From: an uncultured Bacteroidales bacterium
GTDB taxonomy: Bacteria; Bacteroidota; Bacteroidia; Bacteroidales; P3
Direction of reading: 5' to 3'
Assembly (NCBI GenBank): GCA_900315935.1
Contig: ONBB01000002.1
Span: 124,001-188,000 of the forward strand
DNA length: 64,000 bases
The notes below the pieces were generated by a model, which was not told the DNA's origin, made no database searches, and saw only the letters and a list, made by a program, of their open reading frames with translations. The position numbers and the translations under genes are program-made. Position 1 is the first letter of the stretch, and every line of letters starts with the position of its first letter. Of this stretch, positions 24,892 through 32,957 are shown one piece after another.

Positions 24892-24920
24892 GCGGGGCCG
24901 CAGCACAGCTGCGGCCCCGC
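24892..24920. terminator. Hairpin terminator between the mannosidase and a small lipoprotein gene
   Basis: GCGGGGCCGCAGC and its complement (24908-24920) with a 3-nt loop between converging genes. The T-tract is weak, so this may be a bidirectional stem-loop rather than a strong intrinsic terminator. Confidence 0.65.
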
Positions 24921-24945
24921 ATGGTTCGTTTGATAGCCGGGAGGA

Positions 24946-25182
24946 TTATTTCTCCTTGCAAACGAGTTTGACACCCAATGCGGCCATCTGGTCGTACGTG
25001 GCCTGAACCTCGGCGGGAAGTTCGGGTTTGTCGCAATCGCTCTGATCCGTAAGAGTAACCTCGGGCATGCCGGGATAGGATTGACCATTCGCTTCCCAGT
25101 GGCAGTTGCAATCGACGTTTTTGCTGCAGCCAACGAGGCCGAGAACCATGACCGCGGCGGCGGCCAACATTACTTTTTTCAT
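24946..25182 (-). CDS. Small Cys-rich lipoprotein (CxC type)
   Basis: 78 residues. Signal peptide and lipobox GLVGC place Cys19 as the lipidated residue, followed by CSKNVDCNCHW with a CxC pair and two further cysteines (SDCDKP, KLVCKEK). It resembles in size and layout the two mini-lipoproteins at 44175-44689 (CGKEHQCKCV, CSKQKTCRCA), suggesting one family. ATG 25182 is chosen because the longer frame to 25260 crosses the promoter. Function unknown; a metal- or thiol-binding periplasmic role is speculative. Confidence 0.8.
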   Translation of the reverse strand: MKKVMLAAAAVMVLGLVGCSKNVDCNCHWEANGQSYPGMPEVTLTDQSDCDKPELPAEVQATYDQMAALGVKLVCKEK

Positions 25183-25217
25183 GTGTTTTTTAATTTTATG
25201 GGTTAGTATTTCGAGTG

Positions 25218-25249
25218 CAAAGATACGAAAGAAAAAACATTCGGCCAAA
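25218..25249 (-). promoter_or_regulatory. Bacteroidota-type promoter of the small lipoprotein gene
   Basis: Minus strand TTTG (25249-25246), 20 nt, TATCTTTG (25225-25218): canonical spacing; 36 nt before the ATG at 25182. Confidence 0.75.
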
Positions 25250-25447
25250 TATTTTTTCAAATTTTCTTCTAGGGGGGGGTGAAGTATCTGATTTTCAACA
25301 TATTACAAAGGTATTTTTTTTCTTATTTCATCGGCACACTCCTCTGCAAAAGCCTTCAACCGTGCGGCTGACGGCGGATTTCGGGGAAGGAAATGAATGG
25401 GATTGCATAGGGAGACCCCAGGTATTCTCCAGGGGTTCTCTTCGGCC

Positions 25448-25480
25448 GTTCTTCGTCTGTTCTTCGTCTGTTCTTCGTCC
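25448..25480. repeat. Intergenic tandem repeat GTTCTTCGTCT x3 (11-bp period)
   Basis: Three exact 11-bp units preceded by GGCC. The same sequence with two units stands at 19277-19302. Located 3' of rsmG. Confidence 0.85.
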
Positions 25481-25502
25481 ACTCTCTGCACTGCAGGCGG
25501 TT

Positions 25503-26126
25503 TCAGGCGAAGGGGAGGTGGATGACCTTCTTGGTCTCGAAGAAGGGTTCGGCGAAGAACTCGGCGATGTCCCATGTGCGCACCTTGTGGCGGAAGGGGA
25601 AGAGTTCGCTTTTGAGGTCGCCGCCCTTAAGGTAGAGGATGCCGTTGCGCAGCTTGTTGTACTGGCTTTTGGAGATTTTGTCCTTCACCCAAGGCACGAA
25701 TTCGGGCAGGGAGGTAACGGCGCGCGAGACGACGAAGTCGTACTCGCCGTCCAGTTGCTCGGCGCGTATCTGCTGGGCCTTGGCGTTGGCGAGGCCGAGG
25801 CGGTCGATGACATCGGAGACCACCTTGATTTTCTTGCCGATGGAGTCGATGAGGGTGAAGCGCGCTTCGGGGAACATGACGGCCAGCGGCACGCCGGGGA
25901 AGCCGCCGCCGGTGCCTACGTCGAGCACCTCGGTCATGGGGGCGAAGGGCATCACCTTGGCGATGGCCAGCGAGTGGAGCACGTGGTGCTCGTAGAAGTG
26001 CTCCATGTCCTTGCGCGAGATGACGTTGATCTGGGCGTTCCACTCCTCGTAGAGCGGCAGCATGGCTGCAAACTGTTCGCGCTGGCGTTCTGAGAGGTGG
26101 GGGAAATATCGGATGACGGTGTCCAT
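25503..26126 (-). CDS. rsmG: 16S rRNA (guanine527-N7)-methyltransferase RsmG
   Basis: 207 residues. SAM-binding motif I is LDVGTGGGFPGVPLA, with LIDSIGKKIKVV, RAEQLDGEYDFVVSRAVTSL and further conserved RsmG blocks. It methylates G527 of 16S rRNA using SAM. Normal length for the family. It lies downstream of rpoD, separated by a 109-nt hairpin cluster. Confidence 0.95.
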   Translation of the reverse strand: MDTVIRYFPHLSERQREQFAAMLPLYEEWNAQINVISRKDMEHFYEHHVLHSLAIAKVMPFAPMTEVLDVGTGGGFPGVPLAVMFPEARFTLIDSIGKKIKVVSDVIDRLGLANAKAQQIRAEQLDGEYDFVVSRAVTSLPEFVPWVKDKISKSQYNKLRNGILYLKGGDLKSELFPFRHKVRTWDIAEFFAEPFFETKKVIHLPFA

Positions 26127-26134
26127 AATGTGCC

Positions 26135-26225
26135 GCCCCTACGGGGCTCCTTTTTTTTATTTATACGGCAGGCAGGGGTTGCGCTACGCTCCACCCCTGC
26201 CTGTGTTCCTACGCCCCTTCGGGGC
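26135..26225. repeat. Cluster of three hairpins between rpoD and rsmG
   Basis: Short palindromes GCCCCTACGGGGC (26135-26147) and GCCCCTTCGGGGC (26213-26225) flank a larger hairpin with arms CAGGCAGGGGT and ACCCCTGCCTG (26169-26203). Read from rpoD, the central hairpin is followed by an A/T-rich run, so it may terminate rpoD transcription. The composite looks like a repetitive extragenic palindromic element. Confidence 0.7.
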
Positions 26226-26235
26226 TGTTTCATTT

Positions 26236-27096
26236 CTACAAATACGCCTTAAGGTGTTTGCTCTTGCTGCTGGTCTTGAGGCGCTTGATGCCTTTCTCCT
26301 TGATTTGGCGCACACGCTCGCGGGTGAGGTTGAACTTCATGGCAATCTCGTCGAGGCTCAGCGGATGGGGCATGCCGATACCGTAGTACATCTTGATGAC
26401 CTCGCGCTCGTAGGGCGTGAGAGTGGCCAGCGAGCGCTCGATCTCCTGGGAGAGCGACTCCTGCATCAGCTTGTCGTCGGTCGGAGGGGTATCCTCGTTG
26501 GGCAGCACGTCGACGAAGTTGACATCCTCGTCGCTGGCCAGCGGGGCGTCGATGCTGACGTGGCGGCCGCTGATGCCCAGGATGGCCTTGATTTTATCCT
26601 CCGGTATGTCGAGCAACTCGGCCAGTTCCTCCTCCGATGGTGGACGCTCGAGCTGCTGCTCCAGCTTGGCGATTTCTTTCTTTAGCTTGTTGAGGGCGCT
26701 GAGCTGGTTGCTGGGCAGGCGGACGATGCGGCTGTTCTCGGCGATGGCCTGCAGGATGCTCTGGCGGATCCACCACACGGCATAGGAGATGAACTTGAAG
26801 CCGCGCGTCTCGTCGAAGCGCTTGGCGGCTTTGATGAGGCCCACGTTGCCCTCGTTGATGAGGTCGGGCAGGGAGAGACCCTGGTTCTGGTACTGCTTGG
26901 CCACCGAGACGACGAAGCGCAGGTTGGCCTTGGTGAGGCGCTCGAGGGCTGCCTGGTCGCCCTGTTTGATACGCTGGGCCAGCTGCACCTCCTGCTCGGG
27001 GGTCAACAACTCCTCGCTGCAGATGTCCTGCAGGTACTTGTCCAACGACTTGATGTCGCGGTTGGTAATCGAATGGGTAATCTTCAGTTGTCTCAT
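26236..27096 (-). CDS. rpoD: Primary sigma factor RpoD (sigma-70, Bacteroidota type)
   Basis: 286 residues, short because region 1.1 and the large non-conserved region are absent, as is usual in this phylum. Region 1.2 ([17 protein letters not shown]), region 2 ([20 protein letters not shown] and [15 protein letters not shown], which contact the -7 element), region 3 and the region 4 helix-turn-helix ([17 protein letters not shown], -33 contact) are complete. It is the factor expected to read the TTTG/TAnnTTTG promoters noted here. ATG 27096 is the family start; the open frame upstream is non-coding leader. Confidence 0.96.
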   Translation of the reverse strand: MRQLKITHSITNRDIKSLDKYLQDICSEELLTPEQEVQLAQRIKQGDQAALERLTKANLRFVVSVAKQYQNQGLSLPDLINEGNVGLIKAAKRFDETRGFKFISYAVWWIRQSILQAIAENSRIVRLPSNQLSALNKLKKEIAKLEQQLERPPSEEELAELLDIPEDKIKAILGISGRHVSIDAPLASDEDVNFVDVLPNEDTPPTDDKLMQESLSQEIERSLATLTPYEREVIKMYYGIGMPHPLSLDEIAMKFNLTRERVRQIKEKGIKRLKTSSKSKHLKAYL

Positions 27097-27240
27097 ACTC
27101 TGCTCCTTTAGTTTATACTCCTGTTTTATGTAATGGCTATAACGAAGAAAAAAGGAAAATGTTACATCCCCCACGTTTTTTTTTGCACCAAAGGGCTTTT
27201 TTAACATTTCAGGCGCCCGCCACCTGCAACCACTGAAGAC

Positions 27241-27248
27241 CAAAAGTA
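27241..27248 (-). promoter_or_regulatory. Possible -7 element for rpoD
   Basis: Minus strand TACTTTTG matches TAnnTTTG, 145 nt before the rpoD ATG, implying a long leader. No TTTG at -33 spacing. Confidence 0.4.
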
Positions 27249-27333
27249 TTTTTAACACTCTGATTCACAACACAATTTGTCAAAAATGGAATTTTACCAA
27301 GAAAAATATGATTTTTCCTAACGTTTTTTTGTG

Positions 27334-27341
27334 TACTTTTG
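27334..27341 (+). promoter_or_regulatory. -7 element of the lipoprotein gene at 27384
   Basis: TACTTTTG matches TAnnTTTG, 42 nt before the ATG. No clear -33 box. Confidence 0.5.
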
Positions 27342-27383
27342 CAGCCGAAAAGAGAAATAGTAACAAACAAAAACAATACCACT

Positions 27384-27842
27384 ATGAAACGATTCATCCT
27401 TCCGGCACTTGCCGTCGCAGCCATGGCCCTGGCCTCGGTATCGTGCACCCGCGACACGGTTCTGCTCCAGAGCATGCACACCAAGACTGCCGAGTTCGAC
27501 ATCACCAACGACATGTGGGCTGTGGACGATAACGAGGACCTGTATGCCTCGATGAGATGGGACCTGCTCTCTCCGAGCGTGCTCACCAGCGGCAACGTGC
27601 AGGCGTACCTCTACGAAGGTGTTCGCCAGGTGCCCCTGCCCTACATCTACCCCGTAACCTTCATCGATGACGCCGGCAACGAGTTCGTGCGCCCGTTGGA
27701 GGTGCGCTTCGACATCGAGGAGGGCATCATCACCTTCCTCATCACCGACTGCGGCGAGTTCCTCACCGACCCCGTGACGCTGAAGACCATGCGCTTCCGC
27801 GCCGTATGCACCTACCCCGTCTACTACGAACTGGAGCAGTAA
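27384..27842 (+). CDS. Lipoprotein of unknown function
   Basis: 152 residues. MKRFILPALAVAAMALASVSC gives a lipobox with Cys21. The mature part is a single compact domain of alternating strands (AEFDITNDMWAVDD, DLYASMRWDLLSPSV, NVQAYLYEGVRQVPLPYIYP, FDIEEGIITFLITDCG). I know similar ~150-residue lipoproteins in Bacteroidales but no function. ATG 27384 follows the promoter at 27334; a strong hairpin at 27868 ends the single-gene unit. Confidence 0.85.
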   Translation: MKRFILPALAVAAMALASVSCTRDTVLLQSMHTKTAEFDITNDMWAVDDNEDLYASMRWDLLSPSVLTSGNVQAYLYEGVRQVPLPYIYPVTFIDDAGNEFVRPLEVRFDIEEGIITFLITDCGEFLTDPVTLKTMRFRAVCTYPVYYELEQ

Positions 27843-27867
27843 GCGCACCGGCACGGCCATCAAATGG

Positions 27868-27894
27868 GAGGGCCGCCCCGTCGGGGCGGCCCTC
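27868..27894. terminator. Intrinsic terminator between converging lipoprotein gene and folD
   Basis: GAGGGCCGCCCC, 3-nt loop, complementary arm, then TTCTGTTT on the plus strand. Confidence 0.85.
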
Positions 27895-27910
27895 TTCTGT
27901 TTCTCTCACA

Positions 27911-28804
27911 CTATCGGCCGGTATGTCTGTGATAGGCGGCCAGGGTATTCTGCAGGAGGCTCACGATGGTCAGGGGACCCACGCCGCCGGGCACGGGCGT
28001 TACCCAACTGCACTTCTGGTCCACCTCGTCGTGCTTTACATCGCCGATGATGCGGTAGCCGGTCTTCTTCGTAGCGTCGGGCACACGGTGGATACCCACG
28101 TCGACCACCACAGCGCCAGGCTTCACCATGTCGGCCGTAACGAACTCAGGCTTGCCGATGGCCACCACCAGTATGTCGGCCTGCAGGCACAGCTCCTTGA
28201 GGTTCTGCGTGCGGCTGTGGCACATGGTAACGGTGCAGTCGAAGCCCTTGCGGCTCAATAGGTTGGCCACGGGGGTACCGACGATATTGGAGCGTCCCAG
28301 CACCACGCAGTGCTTGCCGGCGGTCTCGATGCCGTAACGCTTCAGCAGGGTGCAGATGCCCATCGGTGTGGCGGGCACGAAGCACTCCTCGCCCAGCACC
28401 ATGCGGCCCACGTTGACAGGCGTGAAGCCGTCCACGTCCTTGTCGGGCGCGATGGCGTTGATGACCTTCTGCTCGTCAATATGCTTGGGCAGGGGGAGCT
28501 GCACGATGAAGCCATCGATGTCGGGGTCGTTGTTGAGGAAGTCTATCGTCTCCAGCAGCTGGCGCTCGGTGGTCTGCTCGCTCATACGGTAGACGCTGGA
28601 GGTGAAGCCCACCTCGTGGCTGGACTTCTCCTTGCTGGCCACATAGGTCATGCTGGCTCCATCCTCGCCCACGATTACCGCCGCCAGATGGGGCGCGCGG
28701 CGGCCGGCGCTGGTCATGGCGCGTACCTCGTTGGCTATCTCGTCCTTGATTTGCAAGGCCATCGCCTTGCCGTCAAGAAGCTTTGTTTCATGATTGTCTC
28801 CCAT
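27911..28804 (-). CDS. folD: Methylene-THF dehydrogenase / methenyl-THF cyclohydrolase FolD
   Basis: 297 residues. Motifs are [14 protein letters not shown] (catalytic Lys), [12 protein letters not shown], the NADP-site [14 protein letters not shown] and the C-terminal [17 protein letters not shown]. It interconverts methylene-, methenyl- and formyl-tetrahydrofolate for purine and formyl-Met synthesis. Full length. It sits 83 nt downstream of ffh. Confidence 0.96.
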   Translation of the reverse strand: MGDNHETKLLDGKAMALQIKDEIANEVRAMTSAGRRAPHLAAVIVGEDGASMTYVASKEKSSHEVGFTSSVYRMSEQTTERQLLETIDFLNNDPDIDGFIVQLPLPKHIDEQKVINAIAPDKDVDGFTPVNVGRMVLGEECFVPATPMGICTLLKRYGIETAGKHCVVLGRSNIVGTPVANLLSRKGFDCTVTMCHSRTQNLKELCLQADILVVAIGKPEFVTADMVKPGAVVVDVGIHRVPDATKKTGYRIIGDVKHDEVDQKCSWVTPVPGGVGPLTIVSLLQNTLAAYHRHTGR

Positions 28805-28887
28805 ATTATTCTTTATATTGATTCTTTATGTTATTTTTACACTTTACTCCCCCTCTCCTACAGGATAGTGGCTGGGGGTGAGGCTTT

Positions 28888-30207
28888 TTATCTCCTCCTT
28901 CTCATCGGCATCTTGCCGCCGCTCTTGCTGACCATCTTCATCATCTTGCGAGTATCCTCGAACTGCTTGAGGAAGCGGTTGAGGTCCTGGATGGAGCATC
29001 CGCTGCCGGCGGCGATGCGCTGCTTGCGGCTGCCATTGAGGCAGCTGGGGTTGCGGCGCTCGTAGGGCGTCATGCTGCCTATCATGGCCTCGATGGGTTT
29101 GAAAGCGTCATCGCTGATTTCCACGTTCTTGGTCAGCTTGTCCATGCCGGGTATCATGCCTATGAGGTCCTTCATCGAGCCCATTTTCTTGATCTGGCCC
29201 ACCTGCGAGAGGAAGTCTTCGAAGTTGTATTCGTTGTGGATGAGCTTCTTTTGCAGCTTGCGGGCCTCCATCTCGTCGTACTGCTCCTGTGCGCGCTCGA
29301 CAAGGCTCACCACATCGCCCATGCCGAGAATGCGGTTGGCCATGCGGTCGGGATGGAACACATCGAGAGCCTCCATTTTCTCGCCGATGCCGACGAATTT
29401 AATGGGCTTGTTGACGGTGTAGCGGATGGTGAGGGCGGCGCCGCCGCGGGTGTCGCCGTCGAGCTTGGTGAGCACCACGCCGTCGAAGTCGATGCGGTCG
29501 TTGAACGCCTTGGCGGTATTGACAGCGTCCTGGCCAGTCATCGAGTCGACCACGAAAAGCGTCTCCTGGGGCTGCAGCTCACGCTTGAGGGCGGCAATCT
29601 CGTCCATCATCTCCTCGTCCACAGCCAAGCGGCCGGCGGTGTCGACGATGACCACACTGACTCCCTTGGCCTTGGCCTCGCGCAGGGCGTTCTGGGCTAT
29701 CTGCACAGGGTTGCGGTTGCCCTCCTCGGTGTAGACCGGCACGCCGATCTGCTGGCCGAGGGTCTGCAGCTGGCTGATGGCCGCCGGGCGGTAGACGTCG
29801 CCCGCCACCAGCATCACCGTGCGCCCCTTCTTGTTTTTCAAGTGGTTGGCCAGCTTGGCCGAGAAGGTGGTCTTACCCGAGCCCTGCAGGCCGGCGATGA
29901 GCACCACGGCCGGCGAGCCCTTGAGGTTGATGTCCACCGTCTCGCTGCCCATCAGCTTGGTCAGCTCCTCATGCACTATCTTCACCATCAGCTGGCCGGG
30001 CTCGATGCTTTGGATGACGTTGCGTCCCATGGCCTCGGCCTTCACACGGTCGGTGAACTCCTTGGCGATGGGGTAGCTCACGTCGGCGTCGAGCAGGGCC
30101 TTGCGCACCTCCTTGACGGTCTCCGCCACATTGATATCGGTGATGCTGCCCTTGCCACGCAGGGTGTGTAACGCTTTCTCTATCTTGCTACTAAGGTTCT
30201 CAAACAT
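28888..30207 (-). CDS. ffh: Signal recognition particle protein Ffh
   Basis: 439 residues. The N domain is followed by the G domain (GLQGSGKTTFSAKLANHL P-loop, VDTAGR, TKLDGDTRGG) and M domain (from about 300: NPSCLNGSRKQRIAAGSG, the SRP RNA-binding region, and a methionine-rich hydrophobic groove). Ends in a basic tail (GKMPMRRRR). Delivers nascent membrane and secreted proteins to SecYEG. Own promoter at 30235-30265. Confidence 0.96.
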   Translation of the reverse strand: MFENLSSKIEKALHTLRGKGSITDINVAETVKEVRKALLDADVSYPIAKEFTDRVKAEAMGRNVIQSIEPGQLMVKIVHEELTKLMGSETVDINLKGSPAVVLIAGLQGSGKTTFSAKLANHLKNKKGRTVMLVAGDVYRPAAISQLQTLGQQIGVPVYTEEGNRNPVQIAQNALREAKAKGVSVVIVDTAGRLAVDEEMMDEIAALKRELQPQETLFVVDSMTGQDAVNTAKAFNDRIDFDGVVLTKLDGDTRGGAALTIRYTVNKPIKFVGIGEKMEALDVFHPDRMANRILGMGDVVSLVERAQEQYDEMEARKLQKKLIHNEYNFEDFLSQVGQIKKMGSMKDLIGMIPGMDKLTKNVEISDDAFKPIEAMIGSMTPYERRNPSCLNGSRKQRIAAGSGCSIQDLNRFLKQFEDTRKMMKMVSKSGGKMPMRRRR

Positions 30208-30234
30208 AGTCTACACAATATAATATAAGTGCTG

Positions 30235-30265
30235 CAAAATTACAAAAAACATACCATTCGGCAAA
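30235..30265 (-). promoter_or_regulatory. Bacteroidota-type promoter of ffh
   Basis: Minus strand TTTG (30265-30262), 19 nt, TAATTTTG (30242-30235), 28 nt before the ATG at 30207. Confidence 0.7.
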
Positions 30266-30337
30266 ATTTATTTTTGCAATATTCCTTTTTTCCAATATTT
30301 GCAATAAGATGACCATTATCCTTCAGGGGGAGGTACC

Positions 30338-31723
30338 TCACGCAAATAGGGCGCGGAAGGCTTCTTCGATGAGGCTGACGGGGATGATTTCGAGGTTGTA
30401 GCGTTTGCGGTCGAGTTCCTTGGCGTTGTATTTGGAGATGAATATCTTCTCGAACCCCAGGCGGCTGGCCTCGGCCACGCGCTGCTCGACACGGCTCACA
30501 GGGCGCACCTCGCCACTCAGTCCCAGCTCGGCGGCAAAGCAGTAGCGCGGTGGCAGGGGTATGTCGACGTTGGAGGAGAGGATGGCGCAGGCGACGGCGA
30601 GGTCGATGGCGGGGTCGGAGACACGCAAGCCGCCGGCGATGTTGAGGAAGACATCCTTGGCGCCGAGCTTGAAACCGCAGCGCTTCTCGAGCACGGCCAG
30701 CAGCATGGAGAGGCGCCGCATGTCGAAGCCATTGGAATTGCGCTGGGGAGTGCCGTAGACAGCGGAGGAGACGAGGCTCTGCACCTCGATGAACATGGGC
30801 CGTGCGCCTTCGAGGGTGGCGGCCACGGCGGCGCCGGAGAGGGTCTCGTCGCGCTGGCCGAGGAGGAACTCGCTGGGATTGGGCACCTCGCGCAGCCCAT
30901 TTCCCTGCATCTCGAAGATGCCAATTTCGGCGGTGGAGCCGAAGCGGTTCTTGAGGGCGCGCAGGATGCGGTAGCCGTAGTTGCGGTCGCCCTCGAACTG
31001 GAGGACAGCGTCGACGATATGCTCCATCACCTTGGGGCCGGCCAAGGTGCCGTCCTTGGTGATGTGGCCGATGAGCAGGACGGGTACGCCAGTGGACTTG
31101 GCGTAGTGCTGGAACTCGCTGGTACACTGGCGTATCTGACTCACGCTGCCGGCTGGGGACTCGACCTCCGCAGTGGTGATGGTCTGGATGGAGTCGACAA
31201 TCAGGAGGTCGGGCTGCACGGCCTCGATATGCTCGAAGATGCGCTGGGTAACGGTCTCGGAGACCACGTAGAGAGCGGCCTCACTCTCGGCCCCTCTCCT
31301 TTCAAGAGAGGGGAACAGGCGGTCGGCGCGCATCTTGATTTGCTGTTCGCTTTCTTCGCCGCTGACATATAGGAGCTTACGGTCGTGGATGGCGAGGGCG
31401 GTCTGGAGGAGGAGGGTACTCTTGCCGATGCCGGGCTCGCCGCCGAGCAGCAGGAGGGAGCCGGGCACAATGCCACCGCCGAGGACGCGGTCGAACTCGC
31501 CGCAGTGGGTCTCGATGCGGCGGGTCTCACTGTAGACTACGTCTTGTAGGCGCTTGGGCTCGGAGCCCCCCACCGCACTTTCCACCCTCCGTTTTCCACT
31601 TTCCACTTTGACCACCTCCTCGACGAAGGTGCCGAACTTGCCGCATTCCGGGCAGCGGCCCAGCCACGAGCTGGACTGGTATCCGCATTCCTGGCAGAAA
31701 TAGTATGTCTTTGCTTTAGCCAT
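30338..31723 (-). CDS. radA: DNA repair protein RadA
   Basis: 461 residues. The zinc finger CQECGYQSSSWLGRCPEC (about 10-27), RecA-like ATPase with Walker A GGEPGIGKST, the RadA-specific KNRFGSTAEIGIFEM motif and a C-terminal Lon-protease-like domain are all present. RadA promotes branch migration in recombination. Two in-frame repeats occur: CACTTTC heptads after the zinc finger (about 38-49, VESGKRRVES) and a palindromic insert at about 137-144 (PSLERRGAESEA) between the ADRL helix and LYVVSETV. Both are at loops. Its ATG overlaps the ThrE-like gene by 8 nt. Confidence 0.94.
   Translation of the reverse strand: MAKAKTYYFCQECGYQSSSWLGRCPECGKFGTFVEEVVKVESGKRRVESAVGGSEPKRLQDVVYSETRRIETHCGEFDRVLGGGIVPGSLLLLGGEPGIGKSTLLLQTALAIHDRKLLYVSGEESEQQIKMRADRLFPSLERRGAESEAALYVVSETVTQRIFEHIEAVQPDLLIVDSIQTITTAEVESPAGSVSQIRQCTSEFQHYAKSTGVPVLLIGHITKDGTLAGPKVMEHIVDAVLQFEGDRNYGYRILRALKNRFGSTAEIGIFEMQGNGLREVPNPSEFLLGQRDETLSGAAVAATLEGARPMFIEVQSLVSSAVYGTPQRNSNGFDMRRLSMLLAVLEKRCGFKLGAKDVFLNIAGGLRVSDPAIDLAVACAILSSNVDIPLPPRYCFAAELGLSGEVRPVSRVEQRVAEASRLGFEKIFISKYNAKELDRKRYNLEIIPVSLIEEAFRALFA
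31291..31313 (-). repeat. In-frame palindromic insert inside radA
   Basis: CCCCTCTC, 7-nt loop, GAGAGGGG. It encodes extra residues between two conserved RadA blocks. Confidence 0.7.
31576..31610 (-). repeat. In-frame heptad tract (CACTTTC type) inside radA
   Basis: Five 7-bp units: CACTTTC, CACCCTC, CGTTTTC, CACTTTC, CACTTTG, right after the zinc-finger domain. Confidence 0.85.
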
Positions 31724-32957
31724 TGCGATGCTTGGTTTTGAACACTTTGTTATATATGCCGGCGACGAGGATGATGCCACCGGCGATGGCGATGGTAACC
31801 TTGAGGGCGGTGAAACCTGTGGCGGCAGCGAGGGGGAGGTGGTTGCAGACAAGATGGTAGGCGGTCCAGAAAATGCCGCCGCCAGGAACGAGGGGTATGA
31901 TGCCACAGATGAGGAAGACCGTGACGGGGCAGCGACGGAGACGTGCCTGGAAGTAGCTCAACAAGGCTACCGTCAGCGCACCGAGGAATGCCGCACCGAC
32001 CACACTGAATGCCACCAAAGAGCTGCCGGCAGCCAGAAAGACCGCCCAGCCCGCGGTGCCGGCCAGTCCACAGTCAACATAATAGCGTCTAGGGGTGCCA
32101 AAGAGAGCGGCGAAACCTACGGTGCCTAAAAATGCCGCAGGCAGCTGGATGTACCATGCCGAGGCCACGGCATCGACCGTCGGCGCCCCCAGCTGCATCA
32201 GTCCGCCATTTATCCAACCGTCAACAATCAGTGCCAGCGCAACTCCGAGGGCGATGCAGAGGAAAGCCAGGAAGGCGTCGGTGAGGCGTGTGGTTCCAGC
32301 GATGTAGTCCTCGTTGGCGAGATCACGCATGCCATTGGTGAAGGGGACACCTGGAACCATGGCGATGATGGTGCCAATAATCATGTTGGGGAGGTGGAGA
32401 GTGGCGGATGCAAGCCGGTAGGCGGCGATGCACAGCAGCCCGCCCACAAGTCCGCCCACAAGATTGCCCATGAGACGGCTCAGATGCGGACTTACAAAGG
32501 CCATATACATCCCCAGCAACAGGCCGCAGACAAAGGTGGCGGCGGCATCCAGCAGGCTGCCGCCGAAAAGGATGCAGAAGAAAGCGACACCCAGGGCGAT
32601 GCCTGCCACGAGTTCCCACCAAGGTTTACCCTTGGCGGAGCGCACGACCTGCAGGCGATGTTCCATCTCGTCGAGCGTGCAGTCTCCAGCCCCCACATCA
32701 CGACTTAGCTGATTTATCTCCACCACCTTGGAGAGCTGTGTCCCCTTGATGGGGATAAACTCGGCGCGAGCGTAATGCTGCCCCGTGGCGATGATGCCGT
32801 TGCTGAGGACGAAGAAACTTTCATCCTCGACACCATAGGAAGTGCAAATCTGCTTCATGGTATCTTCCACACGGCTGATTTCGGCCCCATTTTCCAGCAG
32901 GATGTGTCCTGCCTCGGTGGCCAGCCGCAGGGCGCGTTCCTGTTCGGCAGTCATCAT
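31716..32957 (-). CDS. ThrE-type threonine/serine exporter (fused YjjP-YjjB)
   Basis: 413 residues. The N-terminal cytoplasmic part (LLENGAEISRVEDTMKQIC, the DUF1212/ThrE signature) is followed by about ten membrane segments. These carry the ThrE motifs GLLLGMYMAFVSPHLSRL, MIIGTIIAMVPGVPFTNGMRDL and, in the second half, ICGIIPLVPGGGIFWTAYH. Family members export threonine, serine or succinate-like acids; the substrate here is inferred. The start ATG follows the upstream stop codon directly (TAA ATG), indicating co-transcription with the membrane family genes. Confidence 0.88.
   Translation of the reverse strand: MMTAEQERALRLATEAGHILLENGAEISRVEDTMKQICTSYGVEDESFFVLSNGIIATGQHYARAEFIPIKGTQLSKVVEINQLSRDVGAGDCTLDEMEHRLQVVRSAKGKPWWELVAGIALGVAFFCILFGGSLLDAAATFVCGLLLGMYMAFVSPHLSRLMGNLVGGLVGGLLCIAAYRLASATLHLPNMIIGTIIAMVPGVPFTNGMRDLANEDYIAGTTRLTDAFLAFLCIALGVALALIVDGWINGGLMQLGAPTVDAVASAWYIQLPAAFLGTVGFAALFGTPRRYYVDCGLAGTAGWAVFLAAGSSLVAFSVVGAAFLGALTVALLSYFQARLRRCPVTVFLICGIIPLVPGGGIFWTAYHLVCNHLPLAAATGFTALKVTIAIAGGIILVAGIYNKVFKTKHRNG

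Larger units (their letters stand above)
25183..25502. other. 320-nt intergenic region: promoter plus repeats
   Basis: It holds the minus-strand promoter at 25218-25249 and the 11-bp repeat array at 25448-25480. A frame of 90 codons on the minus strand (25575-25303) runs through the repeat and out of frame with rsmG and is not credible. Nothing else was recognised. Confidence 0.6.

Noticed and set aside
25303..25575. A 90-codon frame on the minus strand
   Set aside because: It is composed largely of the 11-bp repeat array (DEEQTKNRRRT) and overlaps the rsmG 3' end; no conservation expected.
26135..26225. A tRNA or small RNA gene
   Set aside because: Hairpins are simple palindromes without cloverleaf or anticodon arm; more like extragenic palindromic repeats or a terminator.
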